Origin: Solirubrobacteraceae bacterium
GTDB lineage: Bacteria; Actinomycetota; Thermoleophilia; Solirubrobacterales; Solirubrobacteraceae
Direction: 5' to 3'
Length of the DNA: 7,612 nt
Assembly (NCBI GenBank): GCA_024710825.1
Contig: JANJUA010000415.1
Span: forward strand, 1 to 7,612
Part shown: positions 1 through 6,046 of the stretch, in pieces
How positions within the stretch are numbered: position 1 is the stretch's first letter
Layout of the letters: each line of letters opens with the position of its first letter
Notes under the pieces: model-generated
The model's input: the letters and a program-made list of their open reading frames with translations, nothing else
Told to the model about the DNA's origin: nothing
Database searches by the model: none
Translations under genes and position numbers: made by a program

Positions 1-609
1 CCGCCCGGTTGGCGCCTGCGAGCGGTCGGGGAGAGCCTCACCCCCGTCCGCGCCCAGGCCAAGCCGCGGGACATTCCCGACGAGTGCGCGTACGTAGGCC
101 TGGAGCACGTCCGGTCCGGCACGGGCGAGTACGAGGCTATCGACGCTGGCCATGCCGGCATCAGGTCGAGCAAGTTCCGCTTCGAGCCCGGTGATGTGCT
201 GTACGGCAAGCTGAGGCCGAACCTTCGGAAGTGCATCGTGGCGGCCACGGCAGGGGTGTGCAGCACCGACCTGGTCCCGCTACGGCCCGTCAAGCCGGAG
301 GCCGCGCATCTGTTGGCGATGCAGATACGGAGCGAGCCCTTCACCGCGCGCGTCATGCGCCTCGTCGCCGGCGCGAACCTGCCGCGGGTGAACGTCGGTG
401 ACCTGCTGACGATCGCACTGCCGGCGCCTCCGGAGGAGGACGAGGATCGACTCTATGCGGTGGCCGAAGCGGTGGCGTCGTTGCATCGCGTGCTCCGCAA
501 CCTCGAGCGGTCGATCGTCGACGTCGACCTCGCCGCCACGGCGGAGGTGCTCGGCCTGGCCTCTCGGGCCGGCCACTCGCTCAGCGCGTCGTCGAGGTCC
601 TTGCCATGA
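1..609 (+). CDS. Type I-like restriction-modification DNA specificity domain protein (HsdS-type), 5' end beyond window
   Basis: The frame is open from base 1 to a TGA at 607-609, giving 202 visible residues and no visible start. The protein should recognise DNA for a methyltransferase or restriction complex. It begins with PPGWRLRAVGE, the usual start of a target recognition domain. It continues with YVGLEHVRSG, then the family hallmark FEPGDVLYGKLRPNLRKC (about visible residues 61-78) and GVCSTDLVPLRP. LPRVNVGDLLTIALPAPP and a closing helix rich in Leu, Arg and Glu (about 155-185) follow, matching the conserved linker region of S subunits. Only one recognition domain is visible. It could be the second half of a free S subunit or the C-terminal domain of a methyltransferase-S fusion, as in type IIG/BcgI-like systems. 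Its last 29 bases overlap the tail of the converging nuclease gene, which supports a common restriction-modification locus. The family call is strong; the architecture is unknown because the 5' part is missing. Confidence 0.88.
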   Translation, partial: PPGWRLRAVGESLTPVRAQAKPRDIPDECAYVGLEHVRSGTGEYEAIDAGHAGIRSSKFRFEPGDVLYGKLRPNLRKCIVAATAGVCSTDLVPLRPVKPEAAHLLAMQIRSEPFTARVMRLVAGANLPRVNVGDLLTIALPAPPEEDEDRLYAVAEAVASLHRVLRNLERSIVDVDLAATAEVLGLASRAGHSLSASSRSLP

Positions 610-1075
610 ACTCCACGAACGTCCGAGCCGCGGATGAGCGTTCGCAGAAGCCGTACTTGACCGCCGTCGCGTCAGCGCCGCGGGTGGCGAGCATGCGCTT
701 CAGGCCGCCGAAGTTCGAGGCGAAGGACACCTTCGCGCTCGGCCTGGCCGATTCGGGGCCCTGAAGCCGCTCTCGCTTCCTCTTGGCGTTGAGCGGCTCG
801 CCGTGGTGCTGGCACAAGCACGGGCGGCAGCCGTCCGGGCAGGATGCGCGGTCGACGAACGACCCTCCCCGCGCGATGTGGAGCGCATCCCTCAAAGCGG
901 CCAGCGGCAGCGCCCTGTCGATGAACACGTCTTCGACCTTCGGCCAGACGCGCACGCCGCCAACGCCCGCCGAGGCCCAGCGCCACACCAGCACCAAAAG
1001 GAGATCCTCCTTCCCGATGTTCTCGGCAAGTTCGGCGAAGTGGCCCTTAGGCTCGTCCACTCCGAGGTTCATTGT
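581..1075 (-). pseudogene. 3' fragment of PD-(D/E)XK-type nuclease gene, separated from its 5' part by an IS element
   Basis: This is the C-terminal 164 residues of a putative restriction endonuclease whose first 104 residues lie at 2719-3030. The frame runs through ACA ATG AAC, so the ATG at 1072 is probably an internal methionine and not a true start. Joining the parts gives IEAK-TMNLGVDEPKGHF without any frame change. Visible features in joined numbering are a conserved-looking block KGHFAELAENIGKEDLLLVL (114-133), WRW (135-137), and a possible zinc site of Cys183, Cys187, Cys190, Cys192 and His194/195. A basic stretch, NAKRKRER, follows. The tail overlaps the converging specificity gene by 29 bp. 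I do not recognise a named family. The nuclease assignment rests on the ExK motif of the other half and on the neighbouring specificity domain. Without the 5' half this fragment lacks the catalytic residues and should be inactive. Confidence 0.75.
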
Positions 1076-1080
1076 CTTAG
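1076..1080 (+). repeat. Target-site duplication CTTAG, left copy
   Basis: CTTAG directly abuts the CCCGGATCC end of the insertion sequence, and an identical CTTAG abuts the other end at 2719-2723. A 5-bp duplication is within the 4-5 bp range known for IS1380-family elements. Reading minus-strand, the bases are CTAAG and contain the AAG lysine codon of the disrupted nuclease. Confidence 0.85.
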
Positions 1081-1093
1081 CCCGGATCCACCG
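1081..1093 (+). repeat. IS1380-family terminal inverted repeat, left (transposase-distal) end
   Basis: CCCGGATCCACCG here is the exact reverse complement of 2706-2718. Beyond the 13 identical bases the two ends diverge, with scattered G matches (GATCTGGGTGG here, GGGTCGGTAGG at the other end). It marks the 3' end of the element relative to its transposase. Confidence 0.88.
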
Positions 1094-1291
1094 ATCTGGG
1101 TGGCTGGTCGGTGAAGATGCGTCGATGCTGTGCGTGGCCGGGCCGCGTCGGGCTGATCTGGCGATGGTGATCGTGTTCGGCGGGCGGTTTGGCGCTGGCT
1201 GGGCGGCGACCGATCGCGGTTTTGGCAGCGGGGAGCGCGGCCGCTGGGGGCCGAGAGCGTCTTGCGTGTCGTCGGTGAGCGCGCGGTGCTG

Positions 1292-2599
1292 TCAGGCGCC
1301 GGCGGGCAGCGCGCGGATGCGGTTGAGCGCGTTGATGTAGTCGCCGTGCCAGGGCCAGCGGGCGGGCAGGTGTAGCGTCCAGCCGCGCGCGTGACGGGTC
1401 AGCCGGCCGGGGATCTGAAGGAGGCGGCGGCGCAGGGTGCGGGCGGCGCGGACGGTCGTCTGCGGGAGGCCGAGCTGCTGGGTCCAGCGCAGCAGGTTGT
1501 GCGCGAGCGCGCCGAGGACGGTCCAGGCGCCGTTGGCGTGAAAGCGCCCGGAGGGGAAGTGCGCCAGCGCCTGGTCCTTGAGGTCGGCGATGACCTGTTC
1601 GACGACGGCGTGATCGCGGTGCTCGGCCTCGACGAGCGCGAGCTGCTCGGTGCGGTTCGTCAGGACCGGGAAGTGGCGCCAGTCGGGCCACAGCTGCGCC
1701 TGGGCGCCGAGCAGGCGGGTGCGCCGCACGATCAGCCGCCGCCCGCCATAGGTGGTCTCGGCGATCTGCGCCTCGCCGTCTTTGGGGTAGCCGTCGATGC
1801 GCTGCCAGGCCTGCTCGTCGATCTGCTCGACGGCGGCGCGGACGGTCTTGGTCATCCGCACCGCGATCGAGTAGTCCCAGCCGGCCCGCTCCAGACGCTC
1901 GAAGACCTTGGTGTTCCAGAACCCCGAGTCGGCCCGCAGCAGCTTGACGCCGGTCGCGCCAGCGCGTTCGACGCGGGCGATCAGCTCGTCGACGAAGCGC
2001 TCGATGCCCTTCTGCGTGTTGGCCGAGCCCTTGCGCAGGCGGATGTGCAACACCTCGCGCGTGTCGGCGCGCGTGGCGAGGATCGGGTGATAGCCCAACA
2101 CCTTCGTGTAGCCGTAGGCGGCGCCCTGCTACAGCCGGCCGCAGACCACACCGACGAAGCTGTCGACATCGATCACCAGCCGCCCGGCGCCGGGCCCGGC
2201 GCCGGCCTGCCAGGCGCGCTGCAGCGCGCGGCCGAGTAGCGCATCGAGCTGGCGCACATGCCCGAACGTAAACGCCCGCAGAAACGTCCCGAGCGTCGAC
2301 GGCGCGGGCAACCAGCCGCCCAACAGTCGCCGCGTGCGCCCGGCCAGCAGCAGCGCGCAGTCATCGATGCTGTCGGCCCCGAGGATCATCGCGAACACCA
2401 GCGCCATGACCTTGCGCCCAGCGTTCGCCGCGCCCGCCCGATCGCGCCGCAGCCGCACCGAATCGGCCGCCAGCGCCTCAAGCCCCAGCCGGCCGGCGAG
2501 CGTCGCGGCCAGCATCACGCCGGCGTCGGAGACGACCCGCTCATCGTCAAATTCGACCCGCAGGCCATCCAGTCCGACGGCCGTGTCATCGTGCACCAC
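1292..2599 (-). pseudogene. IS1380-family DDE transposase, interrupted by an in-frame TAG
   Basis: This gene would catalyse cut-and-paste movement of the surrounding element. The GTG at 2599 is chosen as start because AGGAGGT (2607-2613, minus strand) sits 7 bases upstream. A TTG at 2647 is open but has no such site. Visible motifs are IDVDSFVG with Asp144/146 (first catalytic Asp), LLRADSGFWN with Asp224 (second), and HAVVEQVIADLK with Glu334 (third). The usual C-terminal region NGAWTVLGALAHNLLRW follows, and the protein ends at residue 435, a normal length for the family. Codon 157 is TAG (2129-2131), in the stretch CGRL-stop-QGAAYGYTK. Relatives usually have Lys or another residue before QGA, and AAG to TAG is one base change. 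The stop separates the first catalytic Asp from the other two, so neither half can be active alone. No other defect is seen, which suggests a recent lesion, natural suppression or a base-call error. Confidence 0.9.
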
Positions 2600-2606
2600 G
2601 AAGGTG

Positions 2607-2613
2607 ACCTCCT
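2607..2613 (-). promoter_or_regulatory. Ribosome binding site of the transposase
   Basis: Minus-strand AGGAGGT lies 7 bases before GTGGTG (2599-2594). It is a near-perfect Shine-Dalgarno sequence and decides the start at 2599 over the upstream TTG at 2647. Confidence 0.6.
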
Positions 2614-2705
2614 GACCACAGGCCCCGGCTGCCCCATACAGCCGCAAAATGCCTGCTCAGGAGGTCATTCTTCTTTCCAGACCGGACGGACCCGACCTAC
2701 CGACC

Positions 2706-2718
2706 CGGTGGATCCGGG
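2706..2718 (-). repeat. IS1380-family terminal inverted repeat, right (transposase-proximal) end
   Basis: CGGTGGATCCGGG on the plus strand is the reverse complement of the 13 bases at 1081-1093. It borders the CTTAG duplication at 2719-2723 and marks the 5' end of the element relative to its transposase. Confidence 0.88.
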
Positions 2719-2723
2719 CTTAG
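2719..2723 (+). repeat. Target-site duplication CTTAG, right copy
   Basis: This copy matches 1076-1080. It forms the last bases (GCT AAG) of the 5' nuclease fragment on the minus strand, so it encodes the Lys of the ExK motif. Confidence 0.85.
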
Positions 2724-3030
2724 CCTCGATGCGCAGAAGCTCTCCGGAGCGCGTGTCAGGGTCCCAGGCCTCCCTTATGTCGACGCACGCGTAGTCGTTG
2801 TACTGGTCGTCCGCGATCCAGGCGATCTCGATGCCGTACGGCTCGAGGACCGCGCTCATGTGGTAGCCCCACAGACCCTCCAACAAAAGACCCATTCCTG
2901 ACCCCATACGCCCGCCCCGGGTGCGGAACGTCGCACGCGTGAAGTCGTTGATTCGCTGGACGACCTCGTGATTGCTGTCCTTGATCTTGTCCGCCGCCTG
3001 ATGGGAAGTGAGCTTCGCCGCGCCTGTCAC
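2719..3030 (-). pseudogene. 5' fragment of PD-(D/E)XK-type nuclease (putative restriction endonuclease), disrupted by IS
   Basis: This is the N-terminal 104 residues of the split nuclease. GTG at 3030 is the nearest usable start, 11 bases after the stop of the upstream membrane-protein gene. Only a weak AGG precedes it, so the start is uncertain. The sequence shows a helical N-terminus (SHQAADKIKD to RINDF), the glycine-rich GGRMGSGMGLLLEGLWGY (about 39-56), then QYNDYACVD (76-84) and GELLRIEAK (96-104). The Asp79/Asp84 plus Glu102-x-Lys104 pattern on a strand is what a PD-(D/E)XK catalytic core looks like. The frame then runs into the insertion sequence and stops at 2665. By hand count, 2881-3000 is 73/120 G+C, clearly lower than the flanking gene (51/60 at 3841-3900), which suggests horizontal acquisition. 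Calling it a restriction endonuclease is inference from the motif and the adjacent specificity gene. Confidence 0.72.
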
Positions 3031-3041
3031 GAGGCGTAAAC

Positions 3042-4160
3042 CTAGAGGCGGCGCGCCCGCACGGCGGTGACGACGGCGAGGCCGACGAAGCCGAGGATGG
3101 CGACCTCGTTGAGCACGCCGCCGACGCGCCAGGCGGTCGCGTCGCCCGCGGCGTCGCCGGCGAGCCGCACCACCAGCGATGCGTGCAGCAGCACCAGCGG
3201 CCCGTAGAAGGCGCGGTTGTACGGCAGCGCCACGTTCAGCACCGCGGGGACGATCACCGGCGCGTGCGCGAAGACCATCGAGATCACGAAGCCGAGGAAG
3301 ATCGCGTGGATCATCGCGTCGTAGGCGAAGCCGCCGCCGAGGAGCGCGCCGTCGGCCATCCACACGACGCCGGCGACCGCGAGCCAGAAGTAGCCGGCCA
3401 TGAGCGCGGCGGCCATGTAGCGGGTGGCGCCGGTCATGAGGATCGTGCGCCGCGCGACGTCGTAGCGCGCCAGCCACGCGGCCTGCGCCAGCAGGCCCGC
3501 GCCGGCCAGGCGCACGCCGACCTCCGGCCACGTCCCGGCGAGCGCGACGCCCACGAGGAACGCCCCGACGGCGACGAGCAGCATGTGGCGCACGCGCGGG
3601 GGCGGATGGCGCATGCGCGAGAGCTCGAGCCGCTCGCCGACGATCGTCAGCACCAGGAAGGCCGCCAGCCACGGCACGACCGTCGCCAGCCGCGCCCCGC
3701 CCAGCCAGACGAGCGCGCCGATCAGCCAGGCCGCCGCGCCCAGCGCCATGACGACGTTGTGCCAGCTCGGCTGGATGCGGTGCACGTGGACGTAGACGAC
3801 CAGGAGGCCCGCGCCGCCGAGCGCCAGCAGCGCCTGGCCGCCTTCGGCGGGCAGCCCGGTGAGCAGCCACACGGCGCCGGCGGCGGCCGCCGCGGGCACC
3901 GCGAAGGCCCAGGGGCGAGCCAGCGCGACGGCGCGCTCGAGGCCGATCTGGGTGCCGAGGAAGCCGAGGACGAGCAGCGGCCCGTGCTCGGCGGCGAGGC
4001 CGGGGCGCAGCTCGGGGATGTCGAGGCCGAGACGCAGCAGCCCGGCCCACAGCCCGGCGAGCAGGGCCACGAGCGCGGGGGCGAGCACGGGGAGGCGGCG
4101 GACCAGACGTCCGCGGCGGGGGACGGCGCGCCGGGCCGGGGACGCGATCGCGGCGTTCAT
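3042..4160 (-). CDS. 12-helix membrane protein, NnrS / heme-copper oxidase subunit I-like
   Basis: This encodes a 372-residue polytopic inner-membrane protein. ATG at 4160 is the only sensible start near the first helix; the preceding ribosome site is poor. After a short Arg-rich, positively charged N-terminus, about 12 hydrophobic segments follow, starting with LAPALVALLAGLWAGLL (about 27-43). Notable conserved-looking pieces are EHGPLLVLGFLGTQIGLERA in helix 2, YVHVHRIQPSWHN after helix 4, and DAMIHAIFLGFVISMVFAHA with APVIVPAVL in helix 10. Histidines placed in or beside helices suggest heme or copper contact. The layout resembles NnrS-type proteins, which are linked to nitric oxide stress and denitrification. 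The divergent DUF2249 neighbour supports this, since that domain often accompanies such genes. I would not claim a proven NnrS function. A general oxidase-like or hypothetical membrane protein remains possible. Confidence 0.72.
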   Translation of the reverse strand: MNAAIASPARRAVPRRGRLVRRLPVLAPALVALLAGLWAGLLRLGLDIPELRPGLAAEHGPLLVLGFLGTQIGLERAVALARPWAFAVPAAAAAGAVWLLTGLPAEGGQALLALGGAGLLVVYVHVHRIQPSWHNVVMALGAAAWLIGALVWLGGARLATVVPWLAAFLVLTIVGERLELSRMRHPPPRVRHMLLVAVGAFLVGVALAGTWPEVGVRLAGAGLLAQAAWLARYDVARRTILMTGATRYMAAALMAGYFWLAVAGVVWMADGALLGGGFAYDAMIHAIFLGFVISMVFAHAPVIVPAVLNVALPYNRAFYGPLVLLHASLVVRLAGDAAGDATAWRVGGVLNEVAILGFVGLAVVTAVRARRL

Positions 4161-4283
4161 GCCGGCGATGCCCCGAGCGCGGGGCGGCGTGCATTCCCGT
4201 CGACCATGAGCTACGTTTATACACGATCGATGGGAAAAGCCCGGCTGAGCCGGCGACCCACCCACCCCACACAGGAGCCACGG
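4161..4283. promoter_or_regulatory. Divergent promoter region between the NnrS-like and DUF2249 genes
   Basis: This 123-bp spacer separates two genes that read outward. Its only A/T-rich patch is GTTTATACACGATCGAT at 4215-4231. There, TATACA (4218-4223) could be a plus-strand -10 element, and TATAAA (complement of 4216-4221) a minus-strand -10. No convincing -35 box or FNR/NNR-type TTGAT-N4-ATCAA site is visible. Shared regulation of both genes is inferred from the arrangement. Confidence 0.35.
4273..4277 (+). promoter_or_regulatory. Ribosome binding site of the DUF2249 gene
   Basis: AGGAG lies 6 bases before the ATG at 4284 and fixes that start. Confidence 0.6.
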
Positions 4284-4511
4284 ATGCCCGACACGACGAT
4301 CGACGTACGGACCGAGCCGCCCGCTCGTCGCCACGCGCTGATCTTCTCCACGTTCGAGGGCCTCGCCTCCGGCGAGGCGTTCGAGCTGGTCAACGACCAC
4401 GACCCCAAGCCCCTCCGCTACCAGTTCGAGGCGGAGCACGCCGGCGACTTCGACTGGGAGTACCTCGAGCAGGGCCCCGAGACCTGGCGGGTGCGCATCG
4501 GCCGCACCTAG
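4284..4511 (+). CDS. DUF2249 domain protein, 75 residues
   Basis: This is a small cytosolic protein made almost entirely of one DUF2249 domain. The match is clear from the order of motifs: IDVRTEPPARRHALIFSTFE (residues 6-25), LASGEAFELVNDHDPKPLRY (27-46), and DFDWEYLEQGPETWRVRI near the C-terminus. The NDHDP-x-PL-x-Y-x-F core is the signature of the family, with a His and Asp pair often kept. Members occur alone or fused to hemerythrin-like or metal-sulfur carrier domains. They are frequently found beside genes for nitrogen-oxide or low-oxygen metabolism; the biochemical role is not settled. AGGAG 6 bases before the ATG supports the start. It is divergent from the NnrS-like membrane protein, so the two probably respond to the same signal. 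The next gene converges on it, with 67 bp between their stops. Confidence 0.9.
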   Translation: MPDTTIDVRTEPPARRHALIFSTFEGLASGEAFELVNDHDPKPLRYQFEAEHAGDFDWEYLEQGPETWRVRIGRT

Positions 4512-4561
4512 GCCCGTGTCGACGACCGCCCGCCGATCCGGCGTCGAGCCGGTGCGGCGGC

Positions 4562-4587
4562 GCGGTCAGGTCCCGCGGTCAGGTCCC
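4562..4587. repeat. Tandem duplication of a 13-bp unit at the 3' end of the 4579-5004 gene
   Basis: GCGGTCAGGTCCC occurs twice in direct succession (4562-4574 and 4575-4587). The second copy holds the TGA stop of the minus-strand gene (4579-4581). The first copy repeats the same TGA 13 bases downstream in another frame. It looks like a simple slippage duplication between two converging genes. Confidence 0.7.
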
Positions 4588-5004
4588 GGGGCGCTGGGTC
4601 CAGGCGCAGCCCGGGCCCGGTCCCGGCTGCGGCACGCGGGAGTCGAGCATGCGGGCGGCGTCGGCGGCGCGCAGGAACCAGTCGCGTACGGCCCGCGTCG
4701 GGGGCGCGCCCCACGTGCGGGCCTCCAGCACCCACTCCTCGTCGGCCTCGCCGCGCAGCAGGAACAGGCCGGAGTCGAAGTCCAGCCGCGCCACGCCCGG
4801 CGTGTCGGCGACGGCGGGGGTCTTCGGGTGCGTGTGCGTGGCCAGGTCCAGGAGACGGTTCAGCCGCTCCAGGTCGGCGTCGGACATCGAGCTGCGGAAC
4901 GCGACGCGGAACAGGACTCGGTGCCCGGGGGGCGCGGTCTCGGCGGGCTCCACGGTCGTGGAGGACGTGGTCGTGCGGGGCCGTTCCTGCGTCGCGGTGG
5001 TCAT
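4579..5004 (-). CDS. Hypothetical protein, 141 residues
   Basis: I do not recognise the family. The ATG at 5004 is preceded by GGGAGG ending 4 bases upstream, a good start. The first 27 residues are rich in Thr, Pro and Glu and look unstructured. The core (about 28-122) has a strand-like HRVLFRVAF, a helix starting SMSDADLERLNRLLDLATHT, then VARLDFDSGLFLLRGE and EEWVLEARTWGAPP. A second helix, RAVRDWFLRAADAARMLDS, follows. The tail is Pro/Gly-rich (PQPGPGPG). There is no signal peptide or membrane segment, so it is probably cytosolic. A perfect palindrome lies about 29 bp upstream of the start and may be its operator. It converges on the DUF2249 gene, which hints at the same nitrogen-oxide or redox context, but this is only proximity. 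Confidence 0.7.
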   Translation of the reverse strand: MTTATQERPRTTTSSTTVEPAETAPPGHRVLFRVAFRSSMSDADLERLNRLLDLATHTHPKTPAVADTPGVARLDFDSGLFLLRGEADEEWVLEARTWGAPPTRAVRDWFLRAADAARMLDSRVPQPGPGPGCAWTQRPGT

Positions 5005-5032
5005 GGTGCCTCCCGGGGCTCCAAGCTCTTTT

Positions 5033-5049
5033 TCACACTATGCGTGTGA
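5033..5049. promoter_or_regulatory. Perfect inverted repeat TCACAC-N5-GTGTGA, probable operator
   Basis: Six-base arms separated by TATGC form a perfect 17-bp palindrome in the 139-bp gap upstream of the minus-strand gene starting at 5004. On the minus strand, TAATAT (5050-5055) directly precedes it and could be a -10 element, so a bound protein would cover the transcription start. Size and position suit a dimeric repressor or activator. It is not the CRP order (TGTGA-N6-TCACA), and I cannot name the regulator. Confidence 0.5.
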
Positions 5050-5083
5050 TATTAGCTCGACCAGGCGCGGTCGGCCGCGACGA

Positions 5084-5130
5084 GTCCGGCCGCGGACGGG
5101 GCGGCGACGGGGCCGCGGAGCCCTCGGCTC
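5084..5130. terminator. Possible GC hairpins downstream of the lyase operon
   Basis: Two short hairpins lie just past the stop of the operon's last gene: GAGCC-CTC-GGCTC around 5118-5130 and GTCCG-GCCG-CGGAC at 5084-5097. Neither has a following T tract on the minus strand, so an intrinsic terminator is only possible. In such GC-rich DNA short hairpins also arise by chance. Confidence 0.2.
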
Positions 5131-5143
5131 GGACGGGCCGCCG

Positions 5144-6046
5144 TCAGCCCGCGGAGGCGTCGGCCACGATCTCCCGCGCCTGCGCGGCGATGTCCTTGTC
5201 GAGCTGCTCCCACTCGGCCAGCCCGACGAGGCCCTGGCGCTCCTCCCAGGTCAGCATCCGGTCCAGCAGCGATGCCGAGCCGCCTTCGGCGCGCAGCGTG
5301 GCGAACGCGTCGGCGACGCTCTTGGCGGCCACCCGCAGCGCCAGGTTCGCGTAGAGCGCCAGGCGGAAGCCCATCGCCTCGAGCCGCTCGAGCGGCAGCG
5401 CCGGAGTGGAGCCGCCCTCGACGATGTTGACGAGGCAGGGAACGTCGACCGCGTCGGGCACGGCGGCCATCTCGTCCTCCGTGCGCGGCGCCTCGACGAA
5501 GATGACGTCGGCGCCCGCCGCGGCGTAGAGGCGCGCGCGGCGCAGCGCGCCCTCGAGCCCCTCCACCGCGATCGCGTCGGTGCGGGCGAACAGCGGCATG
5601 GCGTCGTCGCGGCGCGCGCGGCGCGCGGCGACGAGCTTCTCCACCATCTCGTGCGGCGCGACGAGCTCCTTGCCCTTGAAGTGCCCGCAGCGCTTCGGCT
5701 CGCGCTGGTCCTCGAGGATCAGCGCGCCGACGCCCGCCGCCTCGAGCTCCCGCACCGCCCGCATGGCGTTGAGGTGGCCGCCGTAGCCGGTGTCGGCGTC
5801 CGCGATGACCGGGACGTCGACGGCGTTGGCGACCAGCGCGTTGCTCTCGACCACCTCGGTCATGGTGACCATGCCGAGGTCCGGCACGCCGTAGTTCGTG
5901 TTCGCCACCCCGGCGCCCGTGACGAAGACGGCCTCCAGCCCGGCGCGCTCGGCCAGGCGCGCGTGCAGGGCGTTGGTCACCCCCGGGACGAGGATGATCT
6001 TGTCCTGCTCCAGGCGTTCGCGCAGCTGGGCGGCCTTCGAGGTCAT
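5144..6046 (-). CDS. Isocitrate lyase / PEP mutase superfamily C-C lyase (methylisocitrate lyase-like)
   Basis: This 300-residue cytosolic TIM-barrel enzyme probably cleaves a 2-hydroxy or 2-methyl di- or tricarboxylate in a retro-aldol manner, using Mg2+. Motifs in order are VPGVTNALHARLAERAG (20-36), FVTGAGVANTNYGVPD (41-56), DADTGYGG (83-90, metal and substrate binding) and ILEDQREPKRCGH (110-122). FARTDA and FVEAPRTEDE come later. KRCGH keeps the Cys120 nucleophile or proton donor typical of isocitrate and methylisocitrate lyases, arguing for a lyase over a phosphonate mutase. Length is normal for this branch. The ATG at 6046 is supported by AGGAG 5 bases upstream, and it overlaps the TGA of the cyclic amidohydrolase gene (ATGA), so translation is probably coupled. 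Its place after two amide hydrolases suggests 2,3-dimethylmalate lyase-like or oxaloacetate-type chemistry, but the substrate is unproven. Confidence 0.9.
   Translation of the reverse strand: MTSKAAQLRERLEQDKIILVPGVTNALHARLAERAGLEAVFVTGAGVANTNYGVPDLGMVTMTEVVESNALVANAVDVPVIADADTGYGGHLNAMRAVRELEAAGVGALILEDQREPKRCGHFKGKELVAPHEMVEKLVAARRARRDDAMPLFARTDAIAVEGLEGALRRARLYAAAGADVIFVEAPRTEDEMAAVPDAVDVPCLVNIVEGGSTPALPLERLEAMGFRLALYANLALRVAAKSVADAFATLRAEGGSASLLDRMLTWEERQGLVGLAEWEQLDKDIAAQAREIVADASAG

Larger units (their letters stand above)
1081..2718 (-). mobile_element. IS1380-family insertion sequence, 1638 bp, inserted in a nuclease gene
   Basis: The element is bounded by a perfect 13-bp terminal inverted repeat, CCCGGATCCACCG, at both ends. 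The repeat may continue imperfectly for about another dozen bases. CTTAG is duplicated on the two flanks. The termini begin with CC, as is usual in the family, and the length is close to that of typical members (about 1.7 kb). It carries a single transposase gene reading right to left (1292-2599). That gene has the family's DDE residues but contains an in-frame TAG. About 119 bp of leader lie between the right terminus and the GTG start, and 211 bp of apparently noncoding DNA lie between the transposase stop and the left terminus. The boundary call is strong because excising the element plus one CTTAG restores an uninterrupted reading frame across the insertion site. Confidence 0.92.

Noticed and set aside
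1081..1291. Second small gene in the left end of the insertion sequence
   Set aside because: Frames here are low-complexity Pro/Arg/Ala-rich and run off into the transposase complement. Single-gene content is normal for this family.
2129..2131. TAG read as pyrrolysine or programmed readthrough in the transposase
   Set aside because: No pyrrolysine system or readthrough signal is visible, and a point mutation in an IS gene is far simpler.
2665..4281. 538-codon minus-strand frame that would fuse an upstream sequence to the nuclease N-terminus
   Set aside because: Its first 400 residues are an out-of-frame, Arg/Ala-rich shadow of the membrane protein. Only the part after the GTG at 3030 has protein-like sequence.
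4161..4283. FNR/NNR-type binding site between the NnrS-like and DUF2249 genes
   Set aside because: I looked for TTGAT-N4-ATCAA or close variants and found none.
3183..4511. Long plus-strand open frame running into the DUF2249 gene
   Set aside because: The upstream part is the complement of the membrane-protein gene. Only the last 75 codons, after a good ribosome site, match a real family.
5033..5049. CRP/Vfr site at the palindrome
   Set aside because: The arms are in the opposite order from TGTGA-N6-TCACA and the spacing differs, so no regulator is named.
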